Part shown: piece by piece, positions 43,612 to 52,344 of the stretch
Position numbering within the stretch: position 1 is the stretch's first letter
How the letters are laid out: each line of letters opens with the position of its first letter
Origin: Acinetobacter halotolerans
GTDB lineage: Bacteria; Pseudomonadota; Gammaproteobacteria; Pseudomonadales; Moraxellaceae
Reading direction: 5' to 3'
DNA: 64,000 bases
Assembly: GCF_004208515.1 (NCBI RefSeq)
Contig: NZ_SGIM01000008.1
Coordinates: 1 to 64,000 of the forward strand
Position numbers and translations under genes: made by a program
Notes under the pieces: model-generated
Seen by the model: only the letters and a program-made list of their open reading frames with translations
Database searches by the model: none
Told to the model about the DNA's origin: nothing

Positions 43612-43658
43612 TTGACAGCATAAAAAAATAGATTAAATTAGAGTAATTGCTCTAATTT
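43612..43658 (+). promoter_or_regulatory. Promoter and inverted repeat 2 of the Old Yellow Enzyme gene
   Basis: TTGACA (43612-43617) and TAAATT (43634-43639) at 16-bp spacing form a promoter. A perfect 9-bp inverted repeat, AAATTAGAG (43635-43643)/CTCTAATTT (43650-43658), overlaps the -10 and the start region, as for a TetR-type repressor site. Confidence 0.65.
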
Positions 43659-43676
43659 TTATATCAGAGGATGACC

Positions 43677-44921
43677 ATGAGTCAGATCGCAGACAGTATC
43701 ACGATTCGTAATACCACTTTTAAAAACCGCATCATTAAGGGTGCGATGAGTGAAGCTTTGGCCAATTATGAAGGGCAACCTAATGATTTACATATTGGCT
43801 TATATGAAGCATGGGCGAAAGGTGGTTTAGGCTGTGCCATTACGGGAAATGTAATGGTTAACATTAATGCCAAGAATGAGCCAGGTGTCGTTGCAATTGA
43901 AACTGAACGTGATTTGGCAAGATTACAACAATGGGCTGCGGTTGGTAAAAAATACGGAATGGTGCAGTTGATTCAATTGTCTCATCCTGGTCGTCAGTGT
44001 CCTAAAGGTTTGAATAAAGAAACAGTTGCGCCTTCTGCTGTTCCATTTAGCCCAATGCTCGCCACCATGTTTGGTACACCACGTGAACTCAAGCATGAAG
44101 AAATTTTAGATATTATTCAGCGCTTTGCCACAGCTGCTGCGATTTGTGAGAAAGCGGGTTTTGAAGGCGTGCAGTTACATGGTGCACATGGTTATCTCAT
44201 TAGCCAGTTTTTATCACCACTGACCAACCAACGTACCGATGAGTGGGGTGGTTCGGTTGAAAATCGTATGCGTTTCTTGGTTGAAGCATATAAGGCTGTC
44301 CGTGCAGCAACCTCTGATAACTTTATCATTTCTGTAAAGCTCAACTCTGCGGACTTTCAACGTGGTGGGATTACTGAAGAAGATGTGATTACGGTATTCA
44401 AGGCTATAGATGCTGCTGGTATTGATATTATCGAAATCTCTGGTGGTACTTATGAAGCGCCTGCAATGGCAGGTGCTAAAGCGAGTTCTCGTAAGGCAAG
44501 TACGATAGCGCGTGAAGCATATTTCTTAGAGTTCTCTGAAAAAATCCGTCAGCATGTTTCTTGTAAATTAATGGTGACAGGTGGCTTCCGTACTGTTGCA
44601 GGTATGAATGCTGCGCTTGAAAGTGGCGCATGTGATTTTATTGGTATTGCTCGTCCATTGGCTGTTGAAACAGATTTAACCGATCGTTTGATTGCGGGGC
44701 ATGATGTCCGTTATGCGGTAAATCAAATCAAAACAGGTATTCCTTTTGTCGATAAAATGGCAATCATGGAAATTATTTGGTATGCGGCACAGTTTAAAGC
44801 GATTGGACAAGGTAAAAAACCAAATCCTAAGTTATCACCATTGTTGGTATTCTTGAATTATGCAAAAGGGAATATCAAAGCAGTGGTGAAAGGGCGAGTT
44901 AATTCTCGAAAATCAGCATAA
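43677..44921 (+). CDS. NADH:flavin oxidoreductase (Old Yellow Enzyme family)
   Basis: A 414-residue FMN-dependent TIM-barrel oxidoreductase. Typical features are FKNRIIKGAMSE (about 15-26), the substrate/FMN segment QLSHPGRQCP, the GFEGVQLHGAHGYLISQFLSPLTNQRTDEWGGS block with the His-x-x-His site (about 162-194) and C-terminal GGFRTVAGM / DFIGIARPLA. AGAGG lies six bases before ATG 43677; the frame opens two codons earlier. Family members reduce activated alkenes, quinones, or nitro-compounds. Two palindromes upstream imply repressor control, but no regulator gene is adjacent. Confidence 0.9.
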   Translation: MSQIADSITIRNTTFKNRIIKGAMSEALANYEGQPNDLHIGLYEAWAKGGLGCAITGNVMVNINAKNEPGVVAIETERDLARLQQWAAVGKKYGMVQLIQLSHPGRQCPKGLNKETVAPSAVPFSPMLATMFGTPRELKHEEILDIIQRFATAAAICEKAGFEGVQLHGAHGYLISQFLSPLTNQRTDEWGGSVENRMRFLVEAYKAVRAATSDNFIISVKLNSADFQRGGITEEDVITVFKAIDAAGIDIIEISGGTYEAPAMAGAKASSRKASTIAREAYFLEFSEKIRQHVSCKLMVTGGFRTVAGMNAALESGACDFIGIARPLAVETDLTDRLIAGHDVRYAVNQIKTGIPFVDKMAIMEIIWYAAQFKAIGQGKKPNPKLSPLLVFLNYAKGNIKAVVKGRVNSRKSA

Positions 44922-44927
44922 TGTTTT

Positions 44928-44952
44928 AAGGACTCTTCGGAGTCCTTTTAAA
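44928..44952 (+). terminator. Terminator of the Old Yellow Enzyme gene
   Basis: An AAGGACTC/GAGTCCTT stem (44928-44935/44940-44947) with a UUCG tetraloop, followed by T/A-rich sequence. Confidence 0.85.
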
Positions 44953-44962
44953 TTTAGGTAAT

Positions 44963-45000
44963 AAAAAAGCCACTGTCTTAAAAGATGCAGTGGCTTTTTT
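44963..45000 (-). terminator. Terminator downstream of tRNA-Glu
   Basis: A perfect 13-bp stem 44963-44975/44988-45000 with A- and T-runs, five bases beyond the tRNA 3' end on the minus strand. Confidence 0.8.
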
Positions 45001-45005
45001 GAATT

Positions 45006-45081
45006 TGGCGTCCCTACGGGGATTCGAACCCCGGTTACCGCCGTGAAAGGGCGATGTCCTAGGCCTCTAGACGATAGGGAC
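45006..45081 (-). tRNA. gltT: tRNA-Glu (anticodon TTC)
   Basis: 76 nt on the minus strand. The 7-bp acceptor stem GTCCCTA pairs with TAGGGAC; the anticodon loop CTTTCAC carries TTC; the T-arm has GGTTCGAATCC; the discriminator G and encoded CCA (45006-45008) end it. It closely matches E. coli tRNA-Glu. The symbol denotes type only. Confidence 0.97.
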
Positions 45082-45100
45082 TTCTTGAGGTGGGTGTATA

Positions 45101-45763
45101 TTAGGGTTCTGTCACCAAACTGTCAAGAAGATGAGGAGACAGTTTGTTCAAAATATAGCAAAACAGTTCAGCAGTCTTCTGTGTATCGTATAAAGCAGAA
45201 TGCGCTTCTTTACCATCAAACTCGATTCCAGCCTGAATACATGCTCTTGCTAGAACGGTTTGACCGAACATCACAGCGCTGAGCGTAACGGTATCAAAGA
45301 CTGAGAAGCTATGAAACGGATTCTGATTTTTAGTGCCAGTACGTGCAATAGCAGCTTGCAAGAAACCCAAATCAAAGTGCGCATTGTGACCAACCAATAC
45401 GGCATGTGTACAATGTTGTGCTTTACGTACTTCAGTGAGTGATTTGAAAATACGACGTAAAGCACTACGCTCATCTTCAGCCATCGCTACACGCATTGGA
45501 TTAAAAGGGTCAATGCCAATGAAATCTAATGAGCGGCGATCAAGATTAGCACCTTCAAAAGGATTAATATGCGCTTGAAAAGATGGGCCAGGTACAAACT
45601 GCCCTTGTTCATCATAGACAATTGGAATGCATGCAATCTCAAGTAGTGCATCGGTCTGACAGTTAAAACCTGCTGTCTCAACATCAACAACAACAGGTAA
45701 AAAACCACGAAAGCGCTGCCCTATGACGGGAGCTTTATTTTCTTGTGTCACACTTTTCTCCAT
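45101..45763 (-). CDS. rnt: Ribonuclease T
   Basis: A 220-residue DEDDh exoribonuclease that trims 3' ends of tRNA and other stable RNAs. Motifs are VVDVETAGF (about 25-33), [10 protein letters not shown] (about 125-134) and [15 protein letters not shown] near 186-200. Its start codon lies 16 bases inside the pyrC 3' end, so it is cotranscribed with pyrC. It sits directly upstream of tRNA-Glu on the same strand, so its transcript may include the tRNA it helps mature. Confidence 0.95.
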   Translation of the reverse strand: MEKSVTQENKAPVIGQRFRGFLPVVVDVETAGFNCQTDALLEIACIPIVYDEQGQFVPGPSFQAHINPFEGANLDRRSLDFIGIDPFNPMRVAMAEDERSALRRIFKSLTEVRKAQHCTHAVLVGHNAHFDLGFLQAAIARTGTKNQNPFHSFSVFDTVTLSAVMFGQTVLARACIQAGIEFDGKEAHSALYDTQKTAELFCYILNKLSPHLLDSLVTEP

Positions 45764-46782
45764 TGCAGTGTTTTACCTGCATGAAGTGGAATGATTTTCT
45801 GGTCAGCAAGATAATCAAGCGACTCAGGAACGGTGTGTTCTTCTTTGACTAAGGTGATCGTCGTGGTATTACGTGGTAATCCATAAAAATCAGCCCCAAA
45901 ATGGCTTGCAAAGCCCTCAAGACGTTCTAATTTTCCGACTTGATCAAAAGCTTGAGCGTACAATTCAATTGCAGTCGGTGCACTATAACAACCTGCACAA
46001 CCGCATGCATTTTCTTTGGCATCTTGCGCGTGTGGAGCGCTGTCAGTACCCAAGAAAAATTTAGGGCTACCACTGGTTGCAACTTCTAACAAAGTCGTTT
46101 GATGTGTTTGACGTTTTAAAATCGGCAAGCAATAGAAATGCGGCTTTACACCACCAACCAACATATCATTACGATTAAATAATAAATGTTGAGGCGTAAT
46201 CGTGGCTGCAACATTGCGATCTTGTTCAACGACAAAGTTTGCGGCATCACTGGTGGTAATATGTTCTAAAACAACTTTGAGTTTCGGAAATTGTCTAAGT
46301 AATGGTGAGAGCACCTCATCCAGAAATCTTTTTTCACGATCAAAAATATCAACATGATTGTGAGTGACTTCACCATGAAGCAGTAAAGGAACTTGATGTT
46401 CCTCAAGTTGCTCAATCACAGCATAGACTTTACGAATATCACTTACACCATTATCTGAGTTAGTTGTAGCACCAGCAGGGTAGAGTTTAATAGCATTTAC
46501 ATGTTCAGATTCTTTGATTTTACGAACTTCATCAGGAGAGGTATGATCAGTAAAATAAAGCACCATACGTGGGTCAAAATTAAGCCCTTCAGGAACATGG
46601 GCAAGAATACGCTCGCGATACGCTAAAGCTTCTTCTACAGTTTTGACTGGTGGAACAAGATTTGGCATACAAATCGCGCGGGCAAATTGTTTTGCTAAAT
46701 CTGGTACTGTGCGTTTTAAAGCTAAACCATCACGTAGGTGTGCGTGCCAATCATCTGGTTGTAAAAGTGTAAGAGTATTCAA
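45748..46782 (-). CDS. pyrC: Dihydroorotase, TTG start
   Basis: A 344-residue class II dihydroorotase (E. coli 348), third step of pyrimidine synthesis. Zn ligands occur in [24 protein letters not shown] and LGTDSAPH, with the carboxylated Lys in [11 protein letters not shown]. The frame runs open to 46956, but the family N-terminus [16 protein letters not shown] begins right after a TTG at 46782, which I take as the start. The upstream stretch overlaps the divergent diguanylate cyclase gene and reads like non-coding DNA. Confidence 0.92.
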   Translation of the reverse strand: MNTLTLLQPDDWHAHLRDGLALKRTVPDLAKQFARAICMPNLVPPVKTVEEALAYRERILAHVPEGLNFDPRMVLYFTDHTSPDEVRKIKESEHVNAIKLYPAGATTNSDNGVSDIRKVYAVIEQLEEHQVPLLLHGEVTHNHVDIFDREKRFLDEVLSPLLRQFPKLKVVLEHITTSDAANFVVEQDRNVAATITPQHLLFNRNDMLVGGVKPHFYCLPILKRQTHQTTLLEVATSGSPKFFLGTDSAPHAQDAKENACGCAGCYSAPTAIELYAQAFDQVGKLERLEGFASHFGADFYGLPRNTTTITLVKEEHTVPESLDYLADQKIIPLHAGKTLQWRKV

Positions 46783-46944
46783 GGTGTACTTCAAACTTAA
46801 AAATAATACAAATAATAATGCATAAAGTGTGAAAATGGTAACTACAATTACGGATAAGTGGTTAAGTAAAGTGCACGACGGAATGAGAATTTGTGTTATT
46901 TTTATCCAGCATAAAAATACCGTATTATAAGAAGAGTAAAAAGG

Positions 46945-48222
46945 ATGGAAAATCAATATGATCTTGAGCAGTTAAGGAGGTCTAAAGAAGCACTGGAGCA
47001 GCTTGTTGTCCAGCATTTTAAATCAAAAAAAACGCATCAGGCTCTACCAACAAAATTAGAAAATGAGTTTTGGAAGTTTAATCTCGATCGAACACGGGTC
47101 AATGCGATTCAATTTTTTGGTCAAGGTGTAATCACCTATGCGATTTTTATATTACTCATTCTTCCTTCTAACTATGTTGTGATTCGTGAAAGTATCGATT
47201 TCATTCCAGATTTTATCTACAGTATTTTGAGTTTAATCGTGGTTGGTGCTTCACTTTTTCTATTTTGGGTGTTTGCACGCTTTAAAAATTTAAACGCTTT
47301 GTTTTATCCAGCATCATGTTCAATTGTTTTTTGTACTATTGTTTTCTCTTCATTGCTGATGATGAGTGTTTCAAATGTGGTTCTTCAAAATCAGGCAATG
47401 GTCCTGATTGCCTTCTTATATATGTTGGGTTTCATTCTAAGTGGTATTAAACCATTACATATGCTGGTGATAGGCACTTTTGCTGCTCTCGTGATTCTGC
47501 TGTTCCTGTATTTATTTAATATTCCTTGTGATTTTCTCATGATTGGGCGAACTTTCATTGGCAGTATATTGCTGGGTTTCTCAATTAGTGTAATGCTTAC
47601 TTCTAAAGAGCGAAGAATATTTTTAAAGTCAAAAATCTCAGAAATAGATGAAAAAATTCTACGTTTGCAGGCCTCCGAGTTGTTGCATTTGAGTCAGCAT
47701 GATGAACTCACCAATGTGTCAAATCGCCGTACTTTTGAAGAGATGTGTTCTTATTATTATGATCTAGCATGTCAAGAACAGACATCCTTATCAGTATTGT
47801 TTATCGATATTGATTATTTTAAAAATTATAATGATTTTTATGGTCATCAGATGGGTGATCAAGTGATTTCTGAAATCGCTAAAACAATAAAAGGTTCAAT
47901 TAGACATATGGACTTTGTTGCACGTTACGGAGGAGAGGAGTTTGTGGTCCTTTTACCGCAAACGTCTGCACAAGGTGCTTATGCAGTTGCTACGAATATC
48001 TATCGTGCCATCGAGCGACAGATGATTCCGCATGAAAAATCCTTAGTTTCAAATCACGTCACCATCAGTTTGGGGATCACGGTTTTTAATGGCAATCCAA
48101 AAATTAGCCAAGACGTGTTAATTCATACTGCTGATAAAGCATTGTATCGCGCTAAGCAATTAGGGCGGAATCAGATTTATTATCAACCTTTACCAAATAT
48201 CGAAGAAAAAATTAAAAATTAA
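46945..48222 (+). CDS. Membrane diguanylate cyclase with intact I-site
   Basis: A 425-residue protein. About six hydrophobic helices (about 57-220) form a membrane sensor of unknown signal. A short coiled coil (about 222-245) and a GGDEF domain (about 255-415) follow. The active site is GGEEF, and RHMD five residues before it is a c-di-GMP inhibitory I-site (RxxD-x5-GGEEF). The substrate Asp appears in [14 protein letters not shown]. It should make c-di-GMP and be product-inhibited. It is divergent from pyrC, with its start codon about 160 bases from pyrC's. Confidence 0.9.
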   Translation: MENQYDLEQLRRSKEALEQLVVQHFKSKKTHQALPTKLENEFWKFNLDRTRVNAIQFFGQGVITYAIFILLILPSNYVVIRESIDFIPDFIYSILSLIVVGASLFLFWVFARFKNLNALFYPASCSIVFCTIVFSSLLMMSVSNVVLQNQAMVLIAFLYMLGFILSGIKPLHMLVIGTFAALVILLFLYLFNIPCDFLMIGRTFIGSILLGFSISVMLTSKERRIFLKSKISEIDEKILRLQASELLHLSQHDELTNVSNRRTFEEMCSYYYDLACQEQTSLSVLFIDIDYFKNYNDFYGHQMGDQVISEIAKTIKGSIRHMDFVARYGGEEFVVLLPQTSAQGAYAVATNIYRAIERQMIPHEKSLVSNHVTISLGITVFNGNPKISQDVLIHTADKALYRAKQLGRNQIYYQPLPNIEEKIKN

Positions 48223-48223
48223 A

Positions 48224-48257
48224 AAAACCGAAGATCAAATGAATGATATTCGGTTTT
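48224..48257. terminator. Terminator between the cyclase and L,D-transpeptidase genes
   Basis: An AAAACCGAA (48224-48232)/TTCGGTTTT (48249-48257) stem with flanking A- and T-runs between convergent genes. Confidence 0.75.
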
Positions 48258-48278
48258 ATTTTATTCAAATGATTTGAA

Positions 48279-49517
48279 TTACTCTAAGAACCTTACTGTT
48301 ACCCCAGAGCGGACTTTATTACCCAAATCATTGGCATCCCAGTTGGTTAAACGAATACAACCATGTGATGCAGTTTTAGAAATGAGAGAAGGGTTTGGTG
48401 TACCATGAATACCAAATGATTTTTTGCTTAAACCAATCCAGATATTACCAACTGGACCATTTGGACCAGGTGGAAGTGATAATGGCTTAAGATTTTTTCC
48501 TTGGACAAAGTTCGATGGCGAATAGCTGTACCAAGGGTTTTTCGCAACGCCCGTTACTTTGTAAGTACCCGTCGGAGAAGGCGTACTTGTACTGCCAATT
48601 GTTGCAGGAAATGATGCAATCATTTGGTTACGGCTGTTGAATAGATAAAGTTGTTTGGCACCTTTATGTGCCACAATCAAATGAATATCTTCAGGTAAAT
48701 CATTGCGTACATTTGCAACAACGATTTTTTCGCCCACTTTATTAAAGTTTGCTTTAGGGTTTAGCTGTCTAAGGAATCGTTCATCCATGTGAAACTTTTC
48801 ACCTAACATTTCTGTTACGCGAGTGTAGTGCAACCCTTTCATTTTCGCTTGTAAGGCATAATCTGAAGGGATTGAGTCAACATACGGAACTTTTAGATCT
48901 GCTTCTGTAATGGTGTATTCGACATATGCTGGTTTAGTTTGTTTGGCAACCAATGCATCCCACGTTTCTTTGGTGAGTTGACCTGTTGGTGTTAAACCGT
49001 TCATTTGTTGAAATGACGCAATTGCTTTTAATGTGTTTTGACCATTTGCGCCGTCAATTGCACCTGGTGAAGCATGTGCATTGTTTAACATTACATGTGC
49101 ACGTGCATAAGCAGGCAATTGGCGTCGTGGCATATCTTCATACCATTCAGCAGAGTTAATAGCGTCCATAGTCCATGAGGCAGGAACTTCTGGGGCTTGT
49201 GATGGCGTTTTTGATACAGTTGTTGCTGCATCCAATGTCGCTTCACGAGCTGGAGCTGCTGTTACAGCAGTTTCTGGTGTATTTTCTATTTTTTGAGCGA
49301 CATCTGCAGCTGGATTTCGACTAAGCTGAGGTTCAGATGCAGCGGATGTAACAGCACTGCTACTCGGTGCTGCGTAATCAATTGCCAAAGGATCAATCGG
49401 ATCTTGGACTGCAGAAATCTTTTGGGGATTTAATGCTTGCTCAGTTGTTGGCGCAGCAAAAGCAACATTAGCAAGAATACAACTTAAACTCATAGCGAGT
49501 AATGAGCGAACAAACAT
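48279..49517 (-). CDS. ldt: L,D-transpeptidase (YkuD) with peptidoglycan-binding domain
   Basis: A 412-residue exported protein. Signal peptide about 1-21, a low-complexity Ala/Pro/Ser spacer to about 110, a PG_binding_1 domain (about 135-180), a YcfS/ErfK-like intermediate region, and a YkuD catalytic domain with FGIHGTPNP and SHGCIRL (catalytic Cys387). ATG 49517 has AAGG upstream; a TTG three codons earlier is less likely. It should form 3-3 crosslinks or attach proteins or D-amino acids to peptidoglycan. Acinetobacter LdtJ has this general architecture; identity is not proven. Confidence 0.9.
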   Translation of the reverse strand: MFVRSLLAMSLSCILANVAFAAPTTEQALNPQKISAVQDPIDPLAIDYAAPSSSAVTSAASEPQLSRNPAADVAQKIENTPETAVTAAPAREATLDAATTVSKTPSQAPEVPASWTMDAINSAEWYEDMPRRQLPAYARAHVMLNNAHASPGAIDGANGQNTLKAIASFQQMNGLTPTGQLTKETWDALVAKQTKPAYVEYTITEADLKVPYVDSIPSDYALQAKMKGLHYTRVTEMLGEKFHMDERFLRQLNPKANFNKVGEKIVVANVRNDLPEDIHLIVAHKGAKQLYLFNSRNQMIASFPATIGSTSTPSPTGTYKVTGVAKNPWYSYSPSNFVQGKNLKPLSLPPGPNGPVGNIWIGLSKKSFGIHGTPNPSLISKTASHGCIRLTNWDANDLGNKVRSGVTVRFLE

Positions 49518-49712
49518 GTAATTCAACCTTAAGAATTATTCATTTAGGAATATAAGACTTTGCAAGTATTACAGAAAATGATCAAGCTTGCAGTAGCAAT
49601 TTTGTGACCAAGCGATTTTTTCGTCAGTTCAAGACATGTATGGCATAGAATTATATATCTTGGGCGATTTTTGCTATTATGCCCACCACCTGAAAGAATT
49701 TAGAGATTGGTA

Positions 49713-50786
49713 ATGACAACGTTGAAAAATGATCGTTTTTTACGAGCTTTGTTACGTGAACCTGTAGACACCACGCCAGTATGGATGATGCGTCAAGCAG
49801 GGCGTTATTTACCAGAATATCGTGAAACTCGTGGGCAAGCAGGGGACTTCCTTTCCTTATGCAAAAATGCTGAATTTGCTTGCGAGGTGACTTTACAGCC
49901 TTTGCGTCGCTATGAGCTAGATGCTGCGATTTTATTTTCAGATATTCTCACTGTGCCTGATGCTTTAGGTTTGGGACTATATTTTGAGACTGGAGAAGGT
50001 CCAAAGTTTCATAAAACCGTTCGTACTGAACAAGACGTTGCCAATTTACCGAAGTTAAATGCAAAATCTGATCTCGCTTATGTGATGAATGCCGTATCGA
50101 CTATTCGATCTGCATTAAATGGACAAGTTCCTCTGATCGGATTTTCAGGTAGTCCTTGGACTTTAGCCACTTATATGGTTGAGGGTGGTTCGAGCAAAGA
50201 GTTTCGTTTCATTAAGCAGATGATGTACGCTCAGCCAGAAGTGTTACATGCTTTGCTTGACCATCTTGCAGATTCAGTGATTGATTATCTCAATGCGCAA
50301 ATTGATGCAGGTGCACAGGCGATTCAGATCTTTGACAGTTGGGGTGGTGCACTTGCCCATCGAGAGTATGTTGAGTTCTCGATGAATTACATGACCAAAA
50401 TCATAGCTGGACTGCAACGTGAAAAAGATGGGCGTCGTATTCCGATTATTGTGTTTACAAAAGGTGGTGGCCAATGGTTAGAAACCATTCTTACGACTGG
50501 TGCAGACGCAGTTGGTTTGGACTGGACGACACCGCTTTATACAGCGCGTGATGTGGTTGCTGGTCGTGTTGCTTTGCAAGGAAACTTAGATCCAGCTGTG
50601 CTTTATGGCTCGGCAGCTTCAATTGAAAAAGCAGTGAAAGCAATGCTTGATGATGCTTATGCCAATGGTGAAAAAACAGGTTATGTTGCAAACTTAGGTC
50701 ATGGTATTACCCAATGGGTAGACCCTGCACAACCTAAAATCTTTGTTGATACTGTACATGAATACAGCCACAAATATTTAGGCTGA
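49713..50786 (+). CDS. hemE: Uroporphyrinogen decarboxylase
   Basis: A 357-residue UroD in haem biosynthesis, converting uroporphyrinogen III to coproporphyrinogen III. Signatures are [16 protein letters not shown] (about 20-35), the catalytic Asp in [14 protein letters not shown] (about 72-85), [16 protein letters not shown] and [15 protein letters not shown] 49713 is preferred to TTG 49707. It is about 30 bases upstream of the DUF817 gene. Confidence 0.96.
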   Translation: MTTLKNDRFLRALLREPVDTTPVWMMRQAGRYLPEYRETRGQAGDFLSLCKNAEFACEVTLQPLRRYELDAAILFSDILTVPDALGLGLYFETGEGPKFHKTVRTEQDVANLPKLNAKSDLAYVMNAVSTIRSALNGQVPLIGFSGSPWTLATYMVEGGSSKEFRFIKQMMYAQPEVLHALLDHLADSVIDYLNAQIDAGAQAIQIFDSWGGALAHREYVEFSMNYMTKIIAGLQREKDGRRIPIIVFTKGGGQWLETILTTGADAVGLDWTTPLYTARDVVAGRVALQGNLDPAVLYGSAASIEKAVKAMLDDAYANGEKTGYVANLGHGITQWVDPAQPKIFVDTVHEYSHKYLG

Positions 50787-50817
50787 TATTTTTAAACGCA
50801 TTTGAAGGGCGGGTTTT

Positions 50818-51612
50818 GTGCAGTTAATTGTATTGTTGCTCAGTTTTTTGACTAAGGCAGTTTCGGCTGCTTTATTCGGTATATTGCTTTTAATTGCATT
50901 TGCATTAACCGCCCCGATGGGTAGCCATGAGTATTATGGTTTCTTTCGCTATGACTATCTGCTGTTTTATGCCTTAGTGATTCAGATTTGCTTGTTGTAT
51001 TTAAAGCTCGAATCATGGGAAGAAGCCAAAGTCATTGCTTTATTCCATATTATGGCCATGGGAATGGAAATTTTTCTGACCCATCCAGCGATTGCATCTT
51101 GGCACTATCCGCAACCTGCCATTTTAAAACTATTAACAGTGCCTCTATTTGCTGGTTTTATGTATTCGGCTGTAGGCAGTTTTTTTGCACGATCATTGCG
51201 ATTATATGAAGTTTCATTTGAGAACCTACCCACTTTCGGCAATATGCTGTTATTGGCTGTGTTGTCGTATATTAATTTTATGAGCAAATTTTTTATTCCA
51301 GATATTCGTATGGGGCTGTTTATTTGGAGTGTGTTGATTTTTTGGAAAACCAAATTGTATTTCCAGCTGGATCAGCATCGTTTTAAAATTCCGATGTTAC
51401 CTGTTTTACTGTTGCTTGCATTTCTTATATGGATTGCGGAAAACATCAGTACTTTTTATAAAATTTGGCTTTATCCAAGTCAGATCAATAATTGGCATAT
51501 GGTCGGTTGGGGAAAACTTGGTTCTTGGTATTTATTGCTCCTATTAAGTCTGGTATTGGTACTTAAAATCTTAGGGACTAGAGGCAAAAATGGAACTTGG
51601 CGATTGAACTAA
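50818..51612 (+). CDS. DUF817 family integral membrane protein
   Basis: A 264-residue protein with about eight hydrophobic helices, GTG start, GGGCGGG upstream. SWEEAKVIALFHIMAMGMEIFLTHPAIASWHYP and MYSAVGSFFARSLRLY match the DUF817 family. Role unknown; found in many proteobacteria. Possibly cotranscribed with hemE. Confidence 0.85.
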   Translation: MQLIVLLLSFLTKAVSAALFGILLLIAFALTAPMGSHEYYGFFRYDYLLFYALVIQICLLYLKLESWEEAKVIALFHIMAMGMEIFLTHPAIASWHYPQPAILKLLTVPLFAGFMYSAVGSFFARSLRLYEVSFENLPTFGNMLLLAVLSYINFMSKFFIPDIRMGLFIWSVLIFWKTKLYFQLDQHRFKIPMLPVLLLLAFLIWIAENISTFYKIWLYPSQINNWHMVGWGKLGSWYLLLLLSLVLVLKILGTRGKNGTWRLN

Positions 51613-51793
51613 ATAAGAGTCGCTTTAACTTAATCAATTTATTTATAAACGGATCTGTATAAATATTTCAGCGATATTTCAAATTTCATTTGCTAAAAAA
51701 GTTGAACCTCGCTATTTTATTTTGTGTGTGTGACTTTCACGGCACGATAGCAATAACAAATATTGAAGAATAATTGATACTGGAGACTTTCTT

Positions 51794-52264
51794 ATGTTAA
51801 AAAAAATTGCATTAGCTGCATTACTCGCTGCTGGTTCAACCATGGCAATGGCTGATAATGATGTTGGTTGTGGTGTTGGTACACAGGTGTGGGCTGGTAA
51901 AAAAGGTGTTGGACCTAAAATTCTTGCTGCGACCACCAATGGTATTTTTACTAACCAATTACTAGGTATTACTTTTGGTACTTTAGGTTGCCGTCAAGGT
52001 GGAACTGTTACTGCACAAGTTGTGACATTTACCAATGAAAATGCTGAGTCTTTAGCGCGTGATATGGCAGTAGGTCAAGGCGAAAGCTTAAATGTACTTG
52101 CTGAACTCATGCAAATTAAATCAGAAGACAAGGCGCGCTTCTTTGCAGTATCTAAAGCAAACTTCGCTGAGATTTATTCAAGTAAAAATCAACACTCTCT
52201 TCAAGTTTTAGACTCTTTACAAAATGTGATGGCAAATGATGACGTATTAAAAGCATACGTTTAA
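51794..52264 (+). CDS. DUF3015 family exported protein
   Basis: A 156-residue protein with signal peptide MLKKIALAALLAAGSTMAMA. The mature part begins with DNDVGCGVGTQVWAGKKG and has a second Cys in GTLGCRQGG, likely a disulphide; both segments are family hallmarks. It should be periplasmic. The function is unknown. It precedes the DUF4105 gene, a pairing seen elsewhere in gammaproteobacteria. Confidence 0.88.
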   Translation: MLKKIALAALLAAGSTMAMADNDVGCGVGTQVWAGKKGVGPKILAATTNGIFTNQLLGITFGTLGCRQGGTVTAQVVTFTNENAESLARDMAVGQGESLNVLAELMQIKSEDKARFFAVSKANFAEIYSSKNQHSLQVLDSLQNVMANDDVLKAYV

Positions 52265-52278
52265 TTTGTTGCATGACG

Positions 52279-52308
52279 AAACCCTGTCCTCGTGACAGGG
52301 TTTTCTTA
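52279..52308 (+). terminator. Terminator between the DUF3015 and DUF4105 genes
   Basis: A perfect 10-bp stem 52279-52288/52294-52303 with a CTCGT loop and T-rich tail. It would limit read-through into the downstream gene. Confidence 0.8.
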
Positions 52309-52344
52309 TACTTATTTTCTTATTATTTTAATATTTGTTGCTGA

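Noticed and set aside
46783..46956. 58-codon N-terminal extension of PyrC
   Set aside because: It overlaps the divergent cyclase gene and lies outside the conserved dihydroorotase N-terminus.
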